The notes under the pieces: generated by a model | Database searches by the model: none | What the model saw: only the letters and a program-made list of their open reading frames with translations | What the model was told of the DNA's origin: nothing | DNA from: Capra hircus | Lineage: Eukaryota > Chordata > Mammalia > Artiodactyla > Bovidae | DNA length: 64,000 nt | Direction: 5' to 3' | Assembly: GCF_001704415.2 (NCBI RefSeq) | Contig: NC_030811.1 | Location: forward strand, 53,061,591-53,125,590 | In this document: in pieces, positions 34,101 to 44,952 of the stretch | Layout: every line of letters starts with the position of its first letter | Position numbering within the stretch: position 1 is the stretch's first letter | Position numbers and translations under genes: made by a program

Positions 34101-34661
34101 CATACAACTGCTGATAGTAATCTCTTATGATCCTTTGTATTTCTATGTTGTCTGTTGTGATTTCTCCATTTTCATTTCTAATTTTATTGATTTGATTTTT
34201 CTGTCTTTGCTTCTTGATGAGTCTGGCTAGTGGTTTGTCAATTTTATTTATCCTTTCAAAGAACCAGCTTTTGGCTTTGTTGATTTTTGCTATGGTCTCT
34301 TTTGTTTCTTTTGCATTTATTTCTGCCCTAATTTTTAAGATTTCTTTCCTTCTACTAACTCTGGGGTTCTCCAATTCTTCCTTTTCTAGTTGCTTTAGGT
34401 GTAGAGTTAGGTTATTTATTTGACTTTTTGCTTGTTTCTTGAGGTATGCCTGTAGTGCTATGAACTTTCCTCTTAGCACTGCTTTTATAGTGTCCCACAG
34501 GTTTTGGGTTGTTGTGTTTTCATTTTCATTAGTTTCTATGCATATTTTGATTTCTTTTTTGATTTCTTCTGTGATTTGCTGGTTATTCAGAAGTGTGTTG
34601 TTCAACCTCCATATGTTGGAATTTTTAATAGTTTTTCTCCTGTAATCCAATAGCTATTCTT
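31149..34661 (-). mobile_element. L1 LINE, 3.5 kb, 5'-truncated, 15-bp duplication
   Basis: Reverse-strand L1, body 31164-34646. CCAATAGCTATTCTT is repeated exactly at 31149-31163 and 34647-34661. From right to left: ORF2 from just after the endonuclease, the RT, the C-terminal Cys-rich region and the 3' UTR, then AATAAA (31209-31214, minus) and an A tail. Beyond the A tail about 25 bases of other sequence precede a second A-rich stretch. The element is in the same orientation as CPVL. Confidence 0.97.
31537..34650 (-). pseudogene. L1 ORF2 remnant, one frame with three stops
   Basis: About 1,038 codons of ORF2 remain in a single reading frame, without any frameshift that I can find. Only three stop codons break it: TGA at 33628-33630, TAA at 33544-33546 and TAG at 32539-32541. 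The RT active-site FADD is at 33250-33261. The C-terminal Cys/His-rich region (CWRGCGEKGTLLHCWWEC) is intact in the last third. The endonuclease and ORF1 are missing through 5' truncation. The natural stop follows HIYGI-like residues at the 3' end. Few lesions imply a fairly recent insertion. Confidence 0.95.
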
Positions 34662-35139
34662 AATTTTCTGGTAAGACTCACAGCAACGCAACTGGCTAAA
34701 CCATTTCCTTGTTCTTTCAGTGGAAAAGTGATGGAAGTGTTAGAAAAAGATTCAGATTTTTCTCCCTGTAGTCCAGAGCTTGCCTGCAAATCCAGACATA
34801 TGTTGAAATGTCTCTTTTATTAGTTGCTTCTTATACTAAGCCACTGTTGGTAAGCTGAGGCAAAAAGGTGCTGAAAGACTAAATTTCTAATTGCTTTAAG
34901 CTGGGTATTTTGATAGCCAACATTAACCCAGGTCATCCAAAAAGAAAATTGCATCTCCCAATTAGAGGAGCACTATGACTTAGACATGACACGTCCATTC
35001 CATCCTTTTACTGGGTGTGGATGCTACAGTCTTTTAATTGACAATAGCCAGAGAAGAATATGGGAATGAGAGCGAGAGAAAAGGAAGCTAGACTATGAAT
35101 GTTAGACTTTAGGCCCCTTTCCACTTCACAAACTCAGGT
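34662..35139. other. Intronic sequence, nothing recognised
   Basis: No exon or named repeat. Confidence 0.4.
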
Positions 35140-35583
35140 GAAAGATGCCCAGAAACAAGCCCAGGAGTTGGTGATACAGTGGAATAATCAGACCTCTTGT
35201 ATATTACTGGCAAGAATACAATCAACTGGGAAAACAGTTTGGCGTTACCTAAGGAAGCTAAAGAGGTTCAAACACTATTAAATCATCTGTTCTACCTCTG
35301 TGCATTATTCTTAAGAGAAACTCTAGCATGCAGGCCCAAGGAGATATGTGCAGCAATATTGTTCATAGCAGCAATATTTATAGTAACAGAAAGCTGGAAA
35401 CAACCCAAATGCCCATCAACAGTGGAATGGATGAATGATGTAATCATATGATAGAATGCTATTCAGCAGTGAAAAGGAACAAAGCACAATCCTGAACATA
35501 TCAACATGGGTGAATCTCAAAATATTGAAGAGCAAAAGTACAGTGTTGCAAAATATATATAGAAGAATTCTTTTTATGTAAAA
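35140..35583 (+). mobile_element. Old L1M 3' part, left of BovB
   Basis: 'gaaagctggaaacaacccaa', 'atgcccatcaacagtggaat' and 'gctattcagcagtgaaaagg' are typical of the L1 3' coding/UTR junction. The element appears to continue at 36718-36985 after the BovB insertion. Confidence 0.75.
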
Positions 35584-36717
35584 CTGGATCATTAAAAAAG
35601 CAAGAGAGTTCCAGAAAAACATCTATTTCTGCTTTATTGACTTCTGCTTTGACTGTGTGAATCACAATAAACTGTGGAAAATTCTGAAAGAGATGGGAAT
35701 ACCAGACCACCTAACCTGCCTCTTGAGAAACCTATATGCAGGTCAGGAAGCAACAGTTAGAAATGGACATGGAACAACAGACTGGCTCCAAATAGGAAAA
35801 GGAGTACGTCAAGGCTGTATATTGTCACCCTGCTTATTTAACTTATATGCAGAGTACATCATGGGAACCGCTGGACTGGAAGAAGCACAAGCTGGAATCA
35901 AGATTCTGGGAGAAATATCAATAACCTCAGATATGCAGATGACACCACCTTTATGGCAGAAAGTGAAGAGGAGCTAAAAAGCCTCTTAATGAAAGTGAAA
36001 GAGGAGAGTGAAAAAGTTTGCTTAAAGCTCAACATTCAGAAAATGAAGATCATGGCATCTGGTCCCATCACTTCATGGGAAATAGATGTGGAAACAGTGG
36101 AAACAGTGTCAGACTTTATTTTTGGGGCTCCAAAATCACTGCAGATGGTGAATGCAGCCATGAAATTAAAAGACGCTTACTCTTTGGAAGGAAAGTTATG
36201 ACCAACCTAGATAGCATATTCAAAAGCAGAGACATTACTTTGCCAACAAAGGTCCATCTAGTCAAGGCTATGGTTTTTCCTGTGGTCATGTATGGATGTG
36301 AAAGTTGGACTGTGAAGAAAGCTGAGTGCTGAAGAATTGATGCTTTTGAACTGTGGTGTTGGAGAAGACTCTTGAGAGTCCCTTGGACTGCAAGGAGGTC
36401 CAACCAGTCCTTTCTAAAGGAGATCAGTCCTGGGTGTTCATTGGAAGGACTGATGCTAAAGCTGAAACTCCAATACTTTGGCCACCTCATGCAAAGAGCT
36501 GACTCATTGGAAAAGACCCTGATGCTGGGAGGGATTGGGGGCAGGAGGAGAAGGGGACGACAGAGGATGAGATGGCTGGATGGCATCACTGACTCGATGC
36601 ACATGAGTCTGAGTGAACTCTGGGAGATGGTGATGGACAGGGAGGCCTGGCGTGCTGCGATTCATGGAGTTGCAAAGAGTTGGACACGACTGAGTGACTG
36701 AACTGAACTGAACTGAA
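35584..36717 (+). mobile_element. BovB LINE, 1.1 kb, 5'-truncated
   Basis: Starts inside RT ('aagcaagagagttccagaaa'), YADD at 35932-35943, ends in GAACT repeats. The frame is broken several times (frames 35657-35977, 35953-36201, 36018-36332 and 36372-36701 are successive pieces). It sits inside an older L1M and is antisense to CPVL. No convincing target-site duplication was found. Confidence 0.93.
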
Positions 36718-36985
36718 ACATGAAAAGTAAAATATTGTTTATGGAGATGTTTATCTGTAGTAAAACTATAAATTTTTAAAAAAAGGATGGTAGAAAGAAA
36801 ACCCAGGGCAGTGGTTTACCTCCAGGGCCAGTGAGGGAAGAGAATGGGATTGGGAGTGTGGGCTGCTGGTAATGCTACATTTCCTAAATGACTTCTAAGC
36901 ACAGAAGTAGTCATTTATCATTGTTTGTTTGATCTTATACAAGTATAATACATATTTTTGGTAATTCTTCAACTTTTAATTAAAA
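36718..36985 (+). mobile_element. Old L1M 3' part, right of BovB
   Basis: 'gggcagtggtttacctccag', then a G-rich block and an AT-rich 3' end with 'acaagtataatacatatttt', the usual order of an L1M 3' UTR. Confidence 0.65.
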
Positions 36986-37834
36986 AGAAAAGAAAAAACC
37001 CACCTATTGATACTGCCAAACTCATAAAAATGAATCTATAAGAAATTTAACATGTTCTCTGTTGTGCTTTTCCCTTCCGCCCAACACAGAGATAATGAAA
37101 TGGACCATATGTTTAAACATGGTAAGTGGGGAGAATATGGAGAAGCAATTGAACAAAACAAATGCAAAAGTGGGAAGTCCCCTTCTGGCAAGCGGCTCCA
37201 AGAAGACAGAACTGGTACCACAATGGAAACCTTGGGACTCCAGTTGCTGCATAAATAATAATAATAAATAGAGGAACAAAAATAAACACCCACATCTCCA
37301 TGCTGGAGAGCAGAAGAGCAAGAAGTTGCCAAACATTTTTTTGTTTTGCTAGATTATTTTTTATTCTCTAAATCTAAGCCTATATATTCCCCTTCTTCCC
37401 TGTTTCTGTATGTTAGAAGCTCAGTATAAGTGGGGGGAAGAAAAAACAGAATAAAATAAAGGCTGGATGCTTCATTTATTGTCAACAGGGATGTTTCAGA
37501 TCACTTTTAAACTAGAAGGGACTCAAATGCTTTAGAAACATCTCATCACTCAATTTAGCAACTTTCATATACTGTTGTTAGACTGCCATGAACAAAATGT
37601 GCAGGCCCCTCCACTTCTTCCATCTCTCATCAAGACTGTTTCCATGTTATGGTAAAGTAAACACTAGATACAGTGGAAATATTTCTAGGTCTATCTGATG
37701 AATAATACCCCATTTCATCATCTGAGCCTTTAAGACATAGTATCTCATAGGGACTGTATTAGACGGGGCTGGGGGGAGCTTCTTATCCTGTGAAAACAGA
37801 TTCATGCTAGGAGATGTCAATAAAGACAATAAAA
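36986..37834. other. Intronic sequence, nothing recognised
   Basis: Overlapping frames at 37022-37336 on both strands lack motifs. An AATAATA run lies at 37255-37267. Confidence 0.4.
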
Positions 37835-38060
37835 TTAATATTTATTACATGCTTACTAGGTCCCAGAGTATCAAGGAATACATAAGCATTATCTTAATTA
37901 ATCCTAATAATGAATCCTTCTGCAAGAGAATTAGGTATTAATATTACGATGAGGAACTTCTTAGAGAGGTTAAGAAATTTGCCCAAGGTCACGCAGTTAG
38001 TAAGTGGTGGAGCTAGGAACTAATCCAGGTTGAACACAGTATCCACTCTCCTAATTCCTA
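37835..38060 (-). mobile_element. MIR SINE
   Basis: Reverse MIR with a well-kept core: 'agagaggttaagaaatttgc', 'ccaaggtcacgcagttagta' and 'agtggtggagctagg'. Confidence 0.82.
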
Positions 38061-38220
38061 TACTTCAGGGTCACTTGAGTATGGTGATAGTAGAAGTAGT
38101 GAGAATCACCAAGGTAATAAATAAAATTCAAGTTCATAACTTCTCAGCTTGAGAAGATGGCCCATGTTTGGGTACATGGGAAGGTCTACGAATTATTATC
38201 AACAATTCAAATAGTCTAAC

Positions 38221-38945
38221 GCACAGGTTCTTTGTCTTTTTGTGCCATAGACCCCTATGGCTGTTTAGTGTCACCTATAAATACCTTTCAGAACAATGTT
38301 TTTAAATACATGATTCACTCATATATATTATGATACATAGGTATCATAGATTGCAAATTAAAATTATAGATCGACATTATCAAAACAGTTAAACATGGGA
38401 CTTCACTTGTGGTCCAGTGGTTAAAACTCTGCACTCCTTCCCAGAGCAGGAGTTCTGGGTTCAATCCCTGGTCAGGGAACTAGATCCCACATGCCACAAC
38501 TAAGACCCAGCACAGCCAAATAAATAAAATGAATACAAATAAATATTAAAAAACACAAAACAAAATAACAAACATGAATCTGTGACACATCAACATATGT
38601 CCTTCTATATGAACACATAACAAAAGAGCAACTTGTGGGTCTGATAACTTCTATAACTTTAGGCATAAGCACTGTTTCTAGCTATTTGCAACAGCGTCTG
38701 TGTTTGATATGAAACTATCTCTGCTTTCTATGGTGACAAAGTCAAACGCACTGCTAATACTGCTTTGGTTTGTTGCCTACATTCATAATGGAAGGAAATG
38801 CTAAATTTCATAATTCATAATAGGAGGAAATGATGTTCCAGTTAGAGGTTAGTGAAAATAAAGATGCAATTTTCCCCCCTTATAAGTTCACTGACCTCTT
38901 AAATCCTAACCAAAAAGCCTCACCCCAGGTTGGCAATCTATTAAA
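38221..38945 (+). mobile_element. Old interspersed repeat interrupted by a CHR SINE
   Basis: Left part 38221-38395 and right part 38576-38945 read as one ancient element seen elsewhere in mammals ('tttggtttgttgcctacatt', 'gttagaggttagtgaaaata'). I recognise the sequence but cannot name the family. 38061-38220 holds nothing that I can name. Confidence 0.4.
38396..38575 (+). mobile_element. CHR-2-like SINE with A-rich tail
   Basis: 'gggacttcacttgtggtcca', box-B-like GGTTCAATCCC near 38459, 'ggtcagggaactagatccca', then AAATAAATAAAA and an AACA-rich tail. Inserted in an older repeat. Confidence 0.82.
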
Positions 38946-39879
38946 TAACCTAACTAAGAAGCATTAAGGTTACTCCTGATAAGGCTTCAGTCTAAATCAT
39001 TGCAATTTTATTTTTGCTTTGGCACAGAACTAATCATATCTATCTAATATATTACTGGATCAATAATTAATATCCAGAAACAAACTGTGACTGGTGGACA
39101 TCCTTGCTGTTTACAGGATGATGTTTACAGGAGATCTTGCTTGACCTAGTTGTATCCTTGTTGGAAAGTAATAAGAAGGCACTACTATCTGAAGACACCG
39201 CACATGAGGACCACATCGTTTTGGTATAGGACAAAATGCTGCTGGGAAAAGGAAGCTAATGTTTTGAGTAAATAAAAAAGTTTTTCTATGAATCTAAATT
39301 ACCAACAGTCTATCAGTGTTTTGAGAGAACAAAGACCACTTGTCAACCTACAATACATGGCAGTTTTAAACTGAGGTTTAAAACTTAGTTTAAGGTTTTG
39401 GCTGAGGATTTCAGAGAATCAGAGCCACATCAGTAAATACTGTTGACTAGAGGACACTTTTCTAAATGTGATGCTTCAGATCAATGGCTGGTTTGTTAAG
39501 AGTAAATCTATGTTCTCAGGTTTCTGGTTGGCTGGTAAGTAAGTAAAATAGCTCAGGATTTAGAGCACCCTCTAGGAATCAGAACAGAAGTTTATCCAAA
39601 CATAAGCCACACAGGATTCCTGTAAGATAGATGGGAGCCATTTCAGTATCAATAAAGGAACAAAAGACATACAGTTTATGTCCCCAAACCAGCTGCATAT
39701 TAAATTCCCTAAGAAGCTTAAATATTGATGCTCAGGTCTTAACCCTAGACCAATAAAGTCAGAATATATGGAAACAGGCCTTGGGAATCTATATTTGCTA
39801 GCATTGAGACACACTGGATTAGGAAACCGTAATGGAAAGGAATGATCCCAAGTTCTTTGCCATTCTTGTTAGCAAGAGG
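38946..39879. other. Intronic sequence, nothing recognised
   Basis: No exon or named repeat that I can support. Confidence 0.4.
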
Positions 39880-40260
39880 AATCTCGCCTTGCTCTGTGAT
39901 TTGCTTTGACCAAGATGATGCAGTGAAAATAATAGTCTGGGACTTTTTAACCCTAGCCTTAAAAGGATGGGCATCTCTTGCTTCTCAGTTTAGGAGACCT
40001 GCCGCCATGCTGGGAAGTCTAGGCCAGGACACCGCATGGTTAGAGGTCATATGGAGAGAGTGCTAGAGGAGAAGAGACTCACTTGGATGTTCTAGCTATA
40101 GCCAAACTCTCAACTGAATGCAGCTGCAGGTGTGAACTACCCCAATCAGAAAAACCTCCTTGCTGAGCCCATTCCACCCACATAATTGTGAGAAATAATA
40201 CATTGTTATTGGGTCAAGCCAGTAAGTTTTAGAGTGATTCCTTATTCTGTAACAAATAAC
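39880..40260 (+). mobile_element. Old MaLR/ERVL-type solo LTR
   Basis: The 3' end 'gagaaataatacattgttat', 'caagccagtaagttttagag' and 'attctgtaacaaataactg' follows the order of MLT/MaLR long terminal repeats. No internal viral coding region is attached. Non-autonomous and inactive. Confidence 0.55.
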
Positions 40261-40479
40261 TGTAAGAAGGAAATGTTTACTAAGAACTCTTTTTTATTTT
40301 TTTCCCCTGAAAGATTTGTTATTCCTATGTTGGAATCTTGATGTAAATTGAAAAGCAAGACTGGATTCATCTTTCTAATGAAGAGAGAAGACATAATGAC
40401 ATGACAGCTTAAGCAAAAGTGCATATTATGCAAACAAAGGAAGACTAGTACCCCATGTGGTCTTAGGCAAACCACCAGC
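40261..40479. other. Intronic sequence, nothing recognised
   Basis: No named element. Confidence 0.4.
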
Positions 40480-40985
40480 TCCTACTGCTGTCTACCACCC
40501 CCACCTATCCCCCCTGCAAATCCTGAGAGCTTGCAACTGCACCATCTGGGTGGCCTTTGTGGTAGACAGAAATGCATCATCAGATCCTCCTTCAAGGATG
40601 GACTTGCGGTCCAGCTGTGGGAAATCCAGTCAGCAGACAGCCTCCAGCTGTCAGCTCCTTCAGAGTCTGCCTCAGCTGCACAGCACAACCTCTCCCAAAA
40701 TGATGCCCTTCTTGGGGCATCCCACATTTGTTGACTAAGTGAGGTGGGGGGTGTATAAAGGCCGATCATTTTTGTCTGATGTAAGATACTCTGATGGAAA
40801 CTACTCTCTTTGGACCTCCCTCCCAGGTTGGCCAAGGTTTGTCAGGCCCGCATCATAGTTTGATTTCCTCCTCTGCCAATGCTGATTCCTACCCCTTCCT
40901 TTCTCGGGTGTTAATCCCTAATGAACATCTTGTACCCTAAAGTCTGCCTCAATACCTGCTTCTGGAGAATCTAACTTGTAATTGC
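40480..40985 (+). mobile_element. Possible old LTR-like repeat
   Basis: The 3' end 'gtgttaatccctaatgaaca', 'tcttgtaccctaaagtctgc' and 'cctgcttctggagaatctaa' resembles the termini of old mammalian LTR elements. The family is unresolved. The frames at 40457-40835 lie inside it. Confidence 0.4.
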
Positions 40986-42085
40986 CATGAAACTCTCTAA
41001 TAATGGCAAGTCTTATTAGTGAGGGCAGGGGATGGTTTGATGGCTATATTCTGATTGTCTGCCCATAGTTTGATTCCCATAAATAGACAGAAGAGCCTTC
41101 CCCAGGTCTGGAAGATGGAGACAAAGAACCCATGGATAAGGCCATCCCTTTTTGTAGAAATCAACACAGCTGGGATAGAGATGAAGATTCTGTTTAACAA
41201 TTTCTGTAACATAGCCAAAACATTTTCCCTGGAATTAGCTGCATTTGGTAATCATTGTCTCAAATCTGTTTAACAGTTACTTTCCTCCATTAAATATTGT
41301 TTTAACTTCTCATCCCCTATCAACTAGTCGAATGCAAAAGTGACATTTATTGCTGTTTGCTTACTCTGATCGTTGTCAGTGCAACCAAGGACTTGCTGAA
41401 GCCCTTTCTGGAAACTGTTGGTTCCTTCAGAAATAGTTTCTAATGCTCCCTAAGCTGTTTAAAATTCTAAAAAAAAAGAAAAAAATGAATTGTTAGCAGG
41501 AAGGTCAAGAGAGGCAGGTGGCCGACTCTCTATCATTCCCTCTGCAGATTATCCGTGGACATGTTGAAATCCTAGCCTGAGCTTCCCTTCCACTCAAAGG
41601 ACTATGGTTATTCTTTTCTCCATTTTTCAGTTGCATGTAGGTAAAGGAACAAAACAGTTAATGTTAGCACAATGAAGAAGCTGTGGTTATTACTGCTTTC
41701 TGTCTGCACACCAGGCTTTCCCCATCCTCCTCCTCCTTGTAAGCACTCTGCTTCCCTTTAGAAAATAGCTTCTTCTGTGGGGACTGGATGTGCTGCCAAA
41801 TACACTGGCCACCACCAACACTCCACCCACATTTGTCACCACCATCACATACACACCCTGAGGCGAGACTTGTAGCTGAGGTCTGGCGGGCAACTGGAGT
41901 ATTCTATCCTTCCCGCTCTGTAGCCTTCACAGGTATTTAAGCACGGTGGTGCAGAGGAAAGAGCAAGATGCGAACTGTTAAATCCCTGGTACGACTGCTG
42001 CTTGAAACCCTAAGGAAGTTTCTCAGGTGAAACTTCTGTTTCTTTATTTATAAATTAGTAAGTACAATCACATAATTTAGAGGGG
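40986..42085. other. Intronic sequence, weak MIR at its right end
   Basis: 41935-42085 weakly follows MIR order ('agaggaaagagcaagatgcg' to 'ttctttatttataaattagt'). The rest is unassigned; an A run lies at about 41471-41485. Confidence 0.35.
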
Positions 42086-42807
42086 AGCTACCAATATTCT
42101 ATAAAATTGTGGCTAAGAAAGTGTGTAGCAGACCACTGGCTTGAGGGCTTGCAAATGCTGGAGGGTCAGTAACCATCCCTGGCGTCTCTTTTGGCCTTCC
42201 TGACACCCGCATGAACCAACCACCACGCCTAGTAAGTGGCAAGACTGAAATTCACACAGGCTGGTCTGACTGCACAGTCCACCTTCCTCTCATTATCCCA
42301 AACCATCTCCCGTCGATCTTGACTCTCCAAAACAGTCAAGCTTCAAGGGTGGTGGGCTCCTCCCCTTTGGCTTCTCTGTATCCCCCAGTGGAAAGTCTCA
42401 CTCCTTTTGGAAACTCAGGGAGAAACCCCTGAGAAGAGTGTGGCAAACCATAGGCCTGAGAACTTCATAAGGCCAAATATGAGTCAAGGTCAAAATATAA
42501 GTCGTGGCTCAGGGCTTGTGCTTTTGGAGACTGGGAGGCTTGCTGTGAGCCTGAGGAGGGCACCAGGATGACACCAGCATGCCAGGCACTCCTTGTGGGT
42601 ATTTAGCTTTCAAGTTCATTTAACTGCACATTAAACACTATTTTTCAAACAGGAATCGGTCCTCACAGCTTGGACATTATAAAGTTTATCTCCTCTATTT
42701 TGGGACCTCAGGATCAAGCACCAAGAAGGTGATCTTGGGAAGTAGATGAAGAACCTTCTTCCAGTACTAACATGACTCTCTATTTCCTGGGGGTACTCCT
42801 ATTTTCC
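42086..42807. other. Intronic sequence, nothing firmly recognised
   Basis: A short reversed-MIR-like piece may lie at 42225-42290 ('ctagtaagtggcaagactga'). No exon. Confidence 0.35.
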
Positions 42808-42967
42808 GGGGCTTCCCTGGTGGCTCAGCTGGTAAAGAATCCGCCAGAAATGTGGAAGACCTGGGTTTGATCCTTGGGTTGGGAAGATCCCCTGGAGAAG
42901 GGAAAGGCTACCCACTCCAGTATTCTGGCCTGGAGAATTCCATGGACTTTCACTTTCACTTCACTTT
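42808..42967 (+). mobile_element. Bov-tA SINE, 3' part missing
   Basis: The head and middle are well kept (box A TGGCTCAGCTGG), but after CATGGACTT the copy jumps directly to the CACTTT-repeat tail. The ~50-bp 'TAGTCCATGGGGTCGC' segment is deleted internally. Confidence 0.9.
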
Positions 42968-43049
42968 CCTTCTTCTCTGACCTATTTCCGCCCTGAATTC
43001 ATCCTACTGCTGCCAATTTAAACTTTCCAAAGCTTTGAAAATGTGCTTA

Positions 43050-43330
43050 ATTATCTTCCATGGCAACAAACACTGTATGCTTCCACTTATATGAGATACT
43101 TAGAGCACTCAAATTCATATAGTGGTTGCCAAGGGTTGGGGAAGGGGGAATGGAGAGCTGGCGTTGAAAATTACAGAGTTTCAGGTTTACAAGATGAAAA
43201 GAGCTGTAGAGATGGATGGTACATAATCATATGTATGCACTTAATACCACTCAACTGTATACTTAAAAATAGTTAAGATGGCAAGTTTTCAATGTATATT
43301 TTATCACAATTTTAAAAATTTGGGAAAAAA
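43050..43330 (+). mobile_element. Old L1M 3' end
   Basis: 'agtggttgccaagggttggg', 'acaagatgaaaagagctgta', 'accactcaactgtatactta' and 'aaaatagttaagatggcaag' follow the L1M 3' UTR order closely. Confidence 0.85.
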
Positions 43331-43884
43331 ATTATTCAATTCCCACCCCCCCTACTGCTTAAGACAATGGAACACTCACCCCTTTGCCTACTATCGAGGC
43401 TCCATGATCCCTTTCCAGTTTCTCTCCCAGCTTGCACCCTCCAGGCACCAGAATAGAAACCAGACCGCGTGCTCTGCCTGTGTCCTGCTCTCTATGCTCC
43501 CATTCTGAGGCTCTGCCCACCATGCTTCTTCTCTGCTCATTTTAGCCAATTTCAGCGTTGATTCTTTTACTAACATGAGAACTCCCCAGGTAAATCTATA
43601 ACGCTTCTTAACACTGGATGAGCCTTGCCTCACCACCTACTAAGCACCACCTACCTTTTAAAAAAATCCCTGATACTCTGTCTATAGAAAGGCACATGCA
43701 TGTAACTCAAGAACTAACACTAGAAGTAAAATACACTCTTTCTAGGCCTGCTTTAATTACGGCAGATGTGCATGCAGGCTCCAGTTTCAAGCGTACTAGC
43801 TTACTGCTGCCAGTCCATCATTCCAGAGGTGGGTGCCCTTGTGAAGTAGAAAACTACTGAGCTGGAAGCCAGGGGACCTGAAAT
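43331..43884. other. Intronic sequence, nothing recognised
   Basis: No exon or named repeat. Confidence 0.4.
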
Positions 43885-43985
43885 CGAACTTAATTTCAGA
43901 CATGAAATGGATACGGGACTTTGGGACAGTCATTTAACCTCCAGGCTTTAGTTTCTCCACCTGGAAAATGAGATCTAAAATTTGC
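43885..43985 (+). mobile_element. MIR SINE fragment
   Basis: 'gggactttgggacagtcatt', 'taacctccaggctttagttt' and 'ctccacctggaaaatgagat' are MIR core and 3' half. Confidence 0.75.
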
Positions 43986-44611
43986 TCCAGCTGGAAAATT
44001 TTACCTACAGGAGAGAGAAAATTATTTATTGAATAACCTAAGCTGATACTGATAATGAAAACAAAAATTATGATATCTCAAGTTGCAATCAGGAAAAAGA
44101 GACTTGTTGGAAATAATGCAAAATTCATGGTAGAAGAAACTACACTCACTATGATTGCACAGGAATGAGAACTGACTGGTGACTCATGTCTCCCTTTTAA
44201 TCTCTAAATGAAAAATAATTATTCTCCATAAAAATATTTTCAGTGAAATAAAGATATTTAAAAAATGCTTTTTTTCCCCAGAAAATGTAGCTTCATGAAG
44301 TTTTTTCTAGAAAGCTGTTTTTAAAGAATTCATCAGTGTTATTATTCTGATGAAAATTTTATATTTATAAATGTGGCATCTTGGCATGTTTGGAGTTGAT
44401 GATTCAATGAGGTAAGAACAAAAACATCCTGCATTTCAAAAGCAGTGATGCCATCAAAACAGATCATGAACAGCAGCTGTGATTTCTGGAGAAAGGCAGA
44501 GAAAGACCCCAAAACATGCAGCAAGGTGGTCTTGACAGTGATGGACATGGATTGTCACCAGCCAAGCAGAGAGAGGATTACACCTTTGATCTATGCTGTA
44601 ATGTTACTGAG
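43986..44611. other. Intronic sequence, nothing recognised
   Basis: AT-rich, no named element. Confidence 0.4.
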
Positions 44612-44612
44612 T

Positions 44613-44650
44613 CACACACACACACACACACACTCTCTCTCTCTCTCTCA
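44613..44650. repeat. (CA)n(CT)n compound microsatellite
   Basis: About 20 bases of CA followed directly by about 18 bases of CT; likely polymorphic in length. Confidence 0.95.
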
Positions 44651-44725
44651 CCGAAGGCCACTATCTATTCTGCTTGCGAACTGAGCCTCTCTGGACATTA
44701 ATGAAAAATCTATTTCAGATCTTTC

Positions 44726-44952
44726 TTTAAAGATATCTTCCCTATGGCTCAGATGGTGAAGAATCTGCCTGTAATACAAGAGATCCAAGTTCAATCCCTG
44801 GGGAGGGAAGATCCTCTGGAGAAGGAAATGGCAAATCCGCTCCAGTATTCTTGCCTGGAGAATCCCCTGGACAGAGGAGCCTGGCGGGCTACAGCATGGG
44901 GTTGCAAAGAGTTGGACACGACTGAATGACTAACACTTTCACTTTAGAGATA
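44726..44952 (+). mobile_element. Bov-tA SINE with near-exact duplication
   Basis: Body about 44736-44942, tail CACTTTCACTTT. TTTAAAGATA (44726-44735) and TTTAGAGATA (44943-44952) match at 9 of 10 positions. Box B has decayed (CAAGTTCAATCCC). Confidence 0.9.

Noticed and set aside
39880..40985. An endogenous retrovirus with coding capacity
   Set aside because: Only decayed LTR-like sequence is present; no gag, pol or env frame accompanies it.
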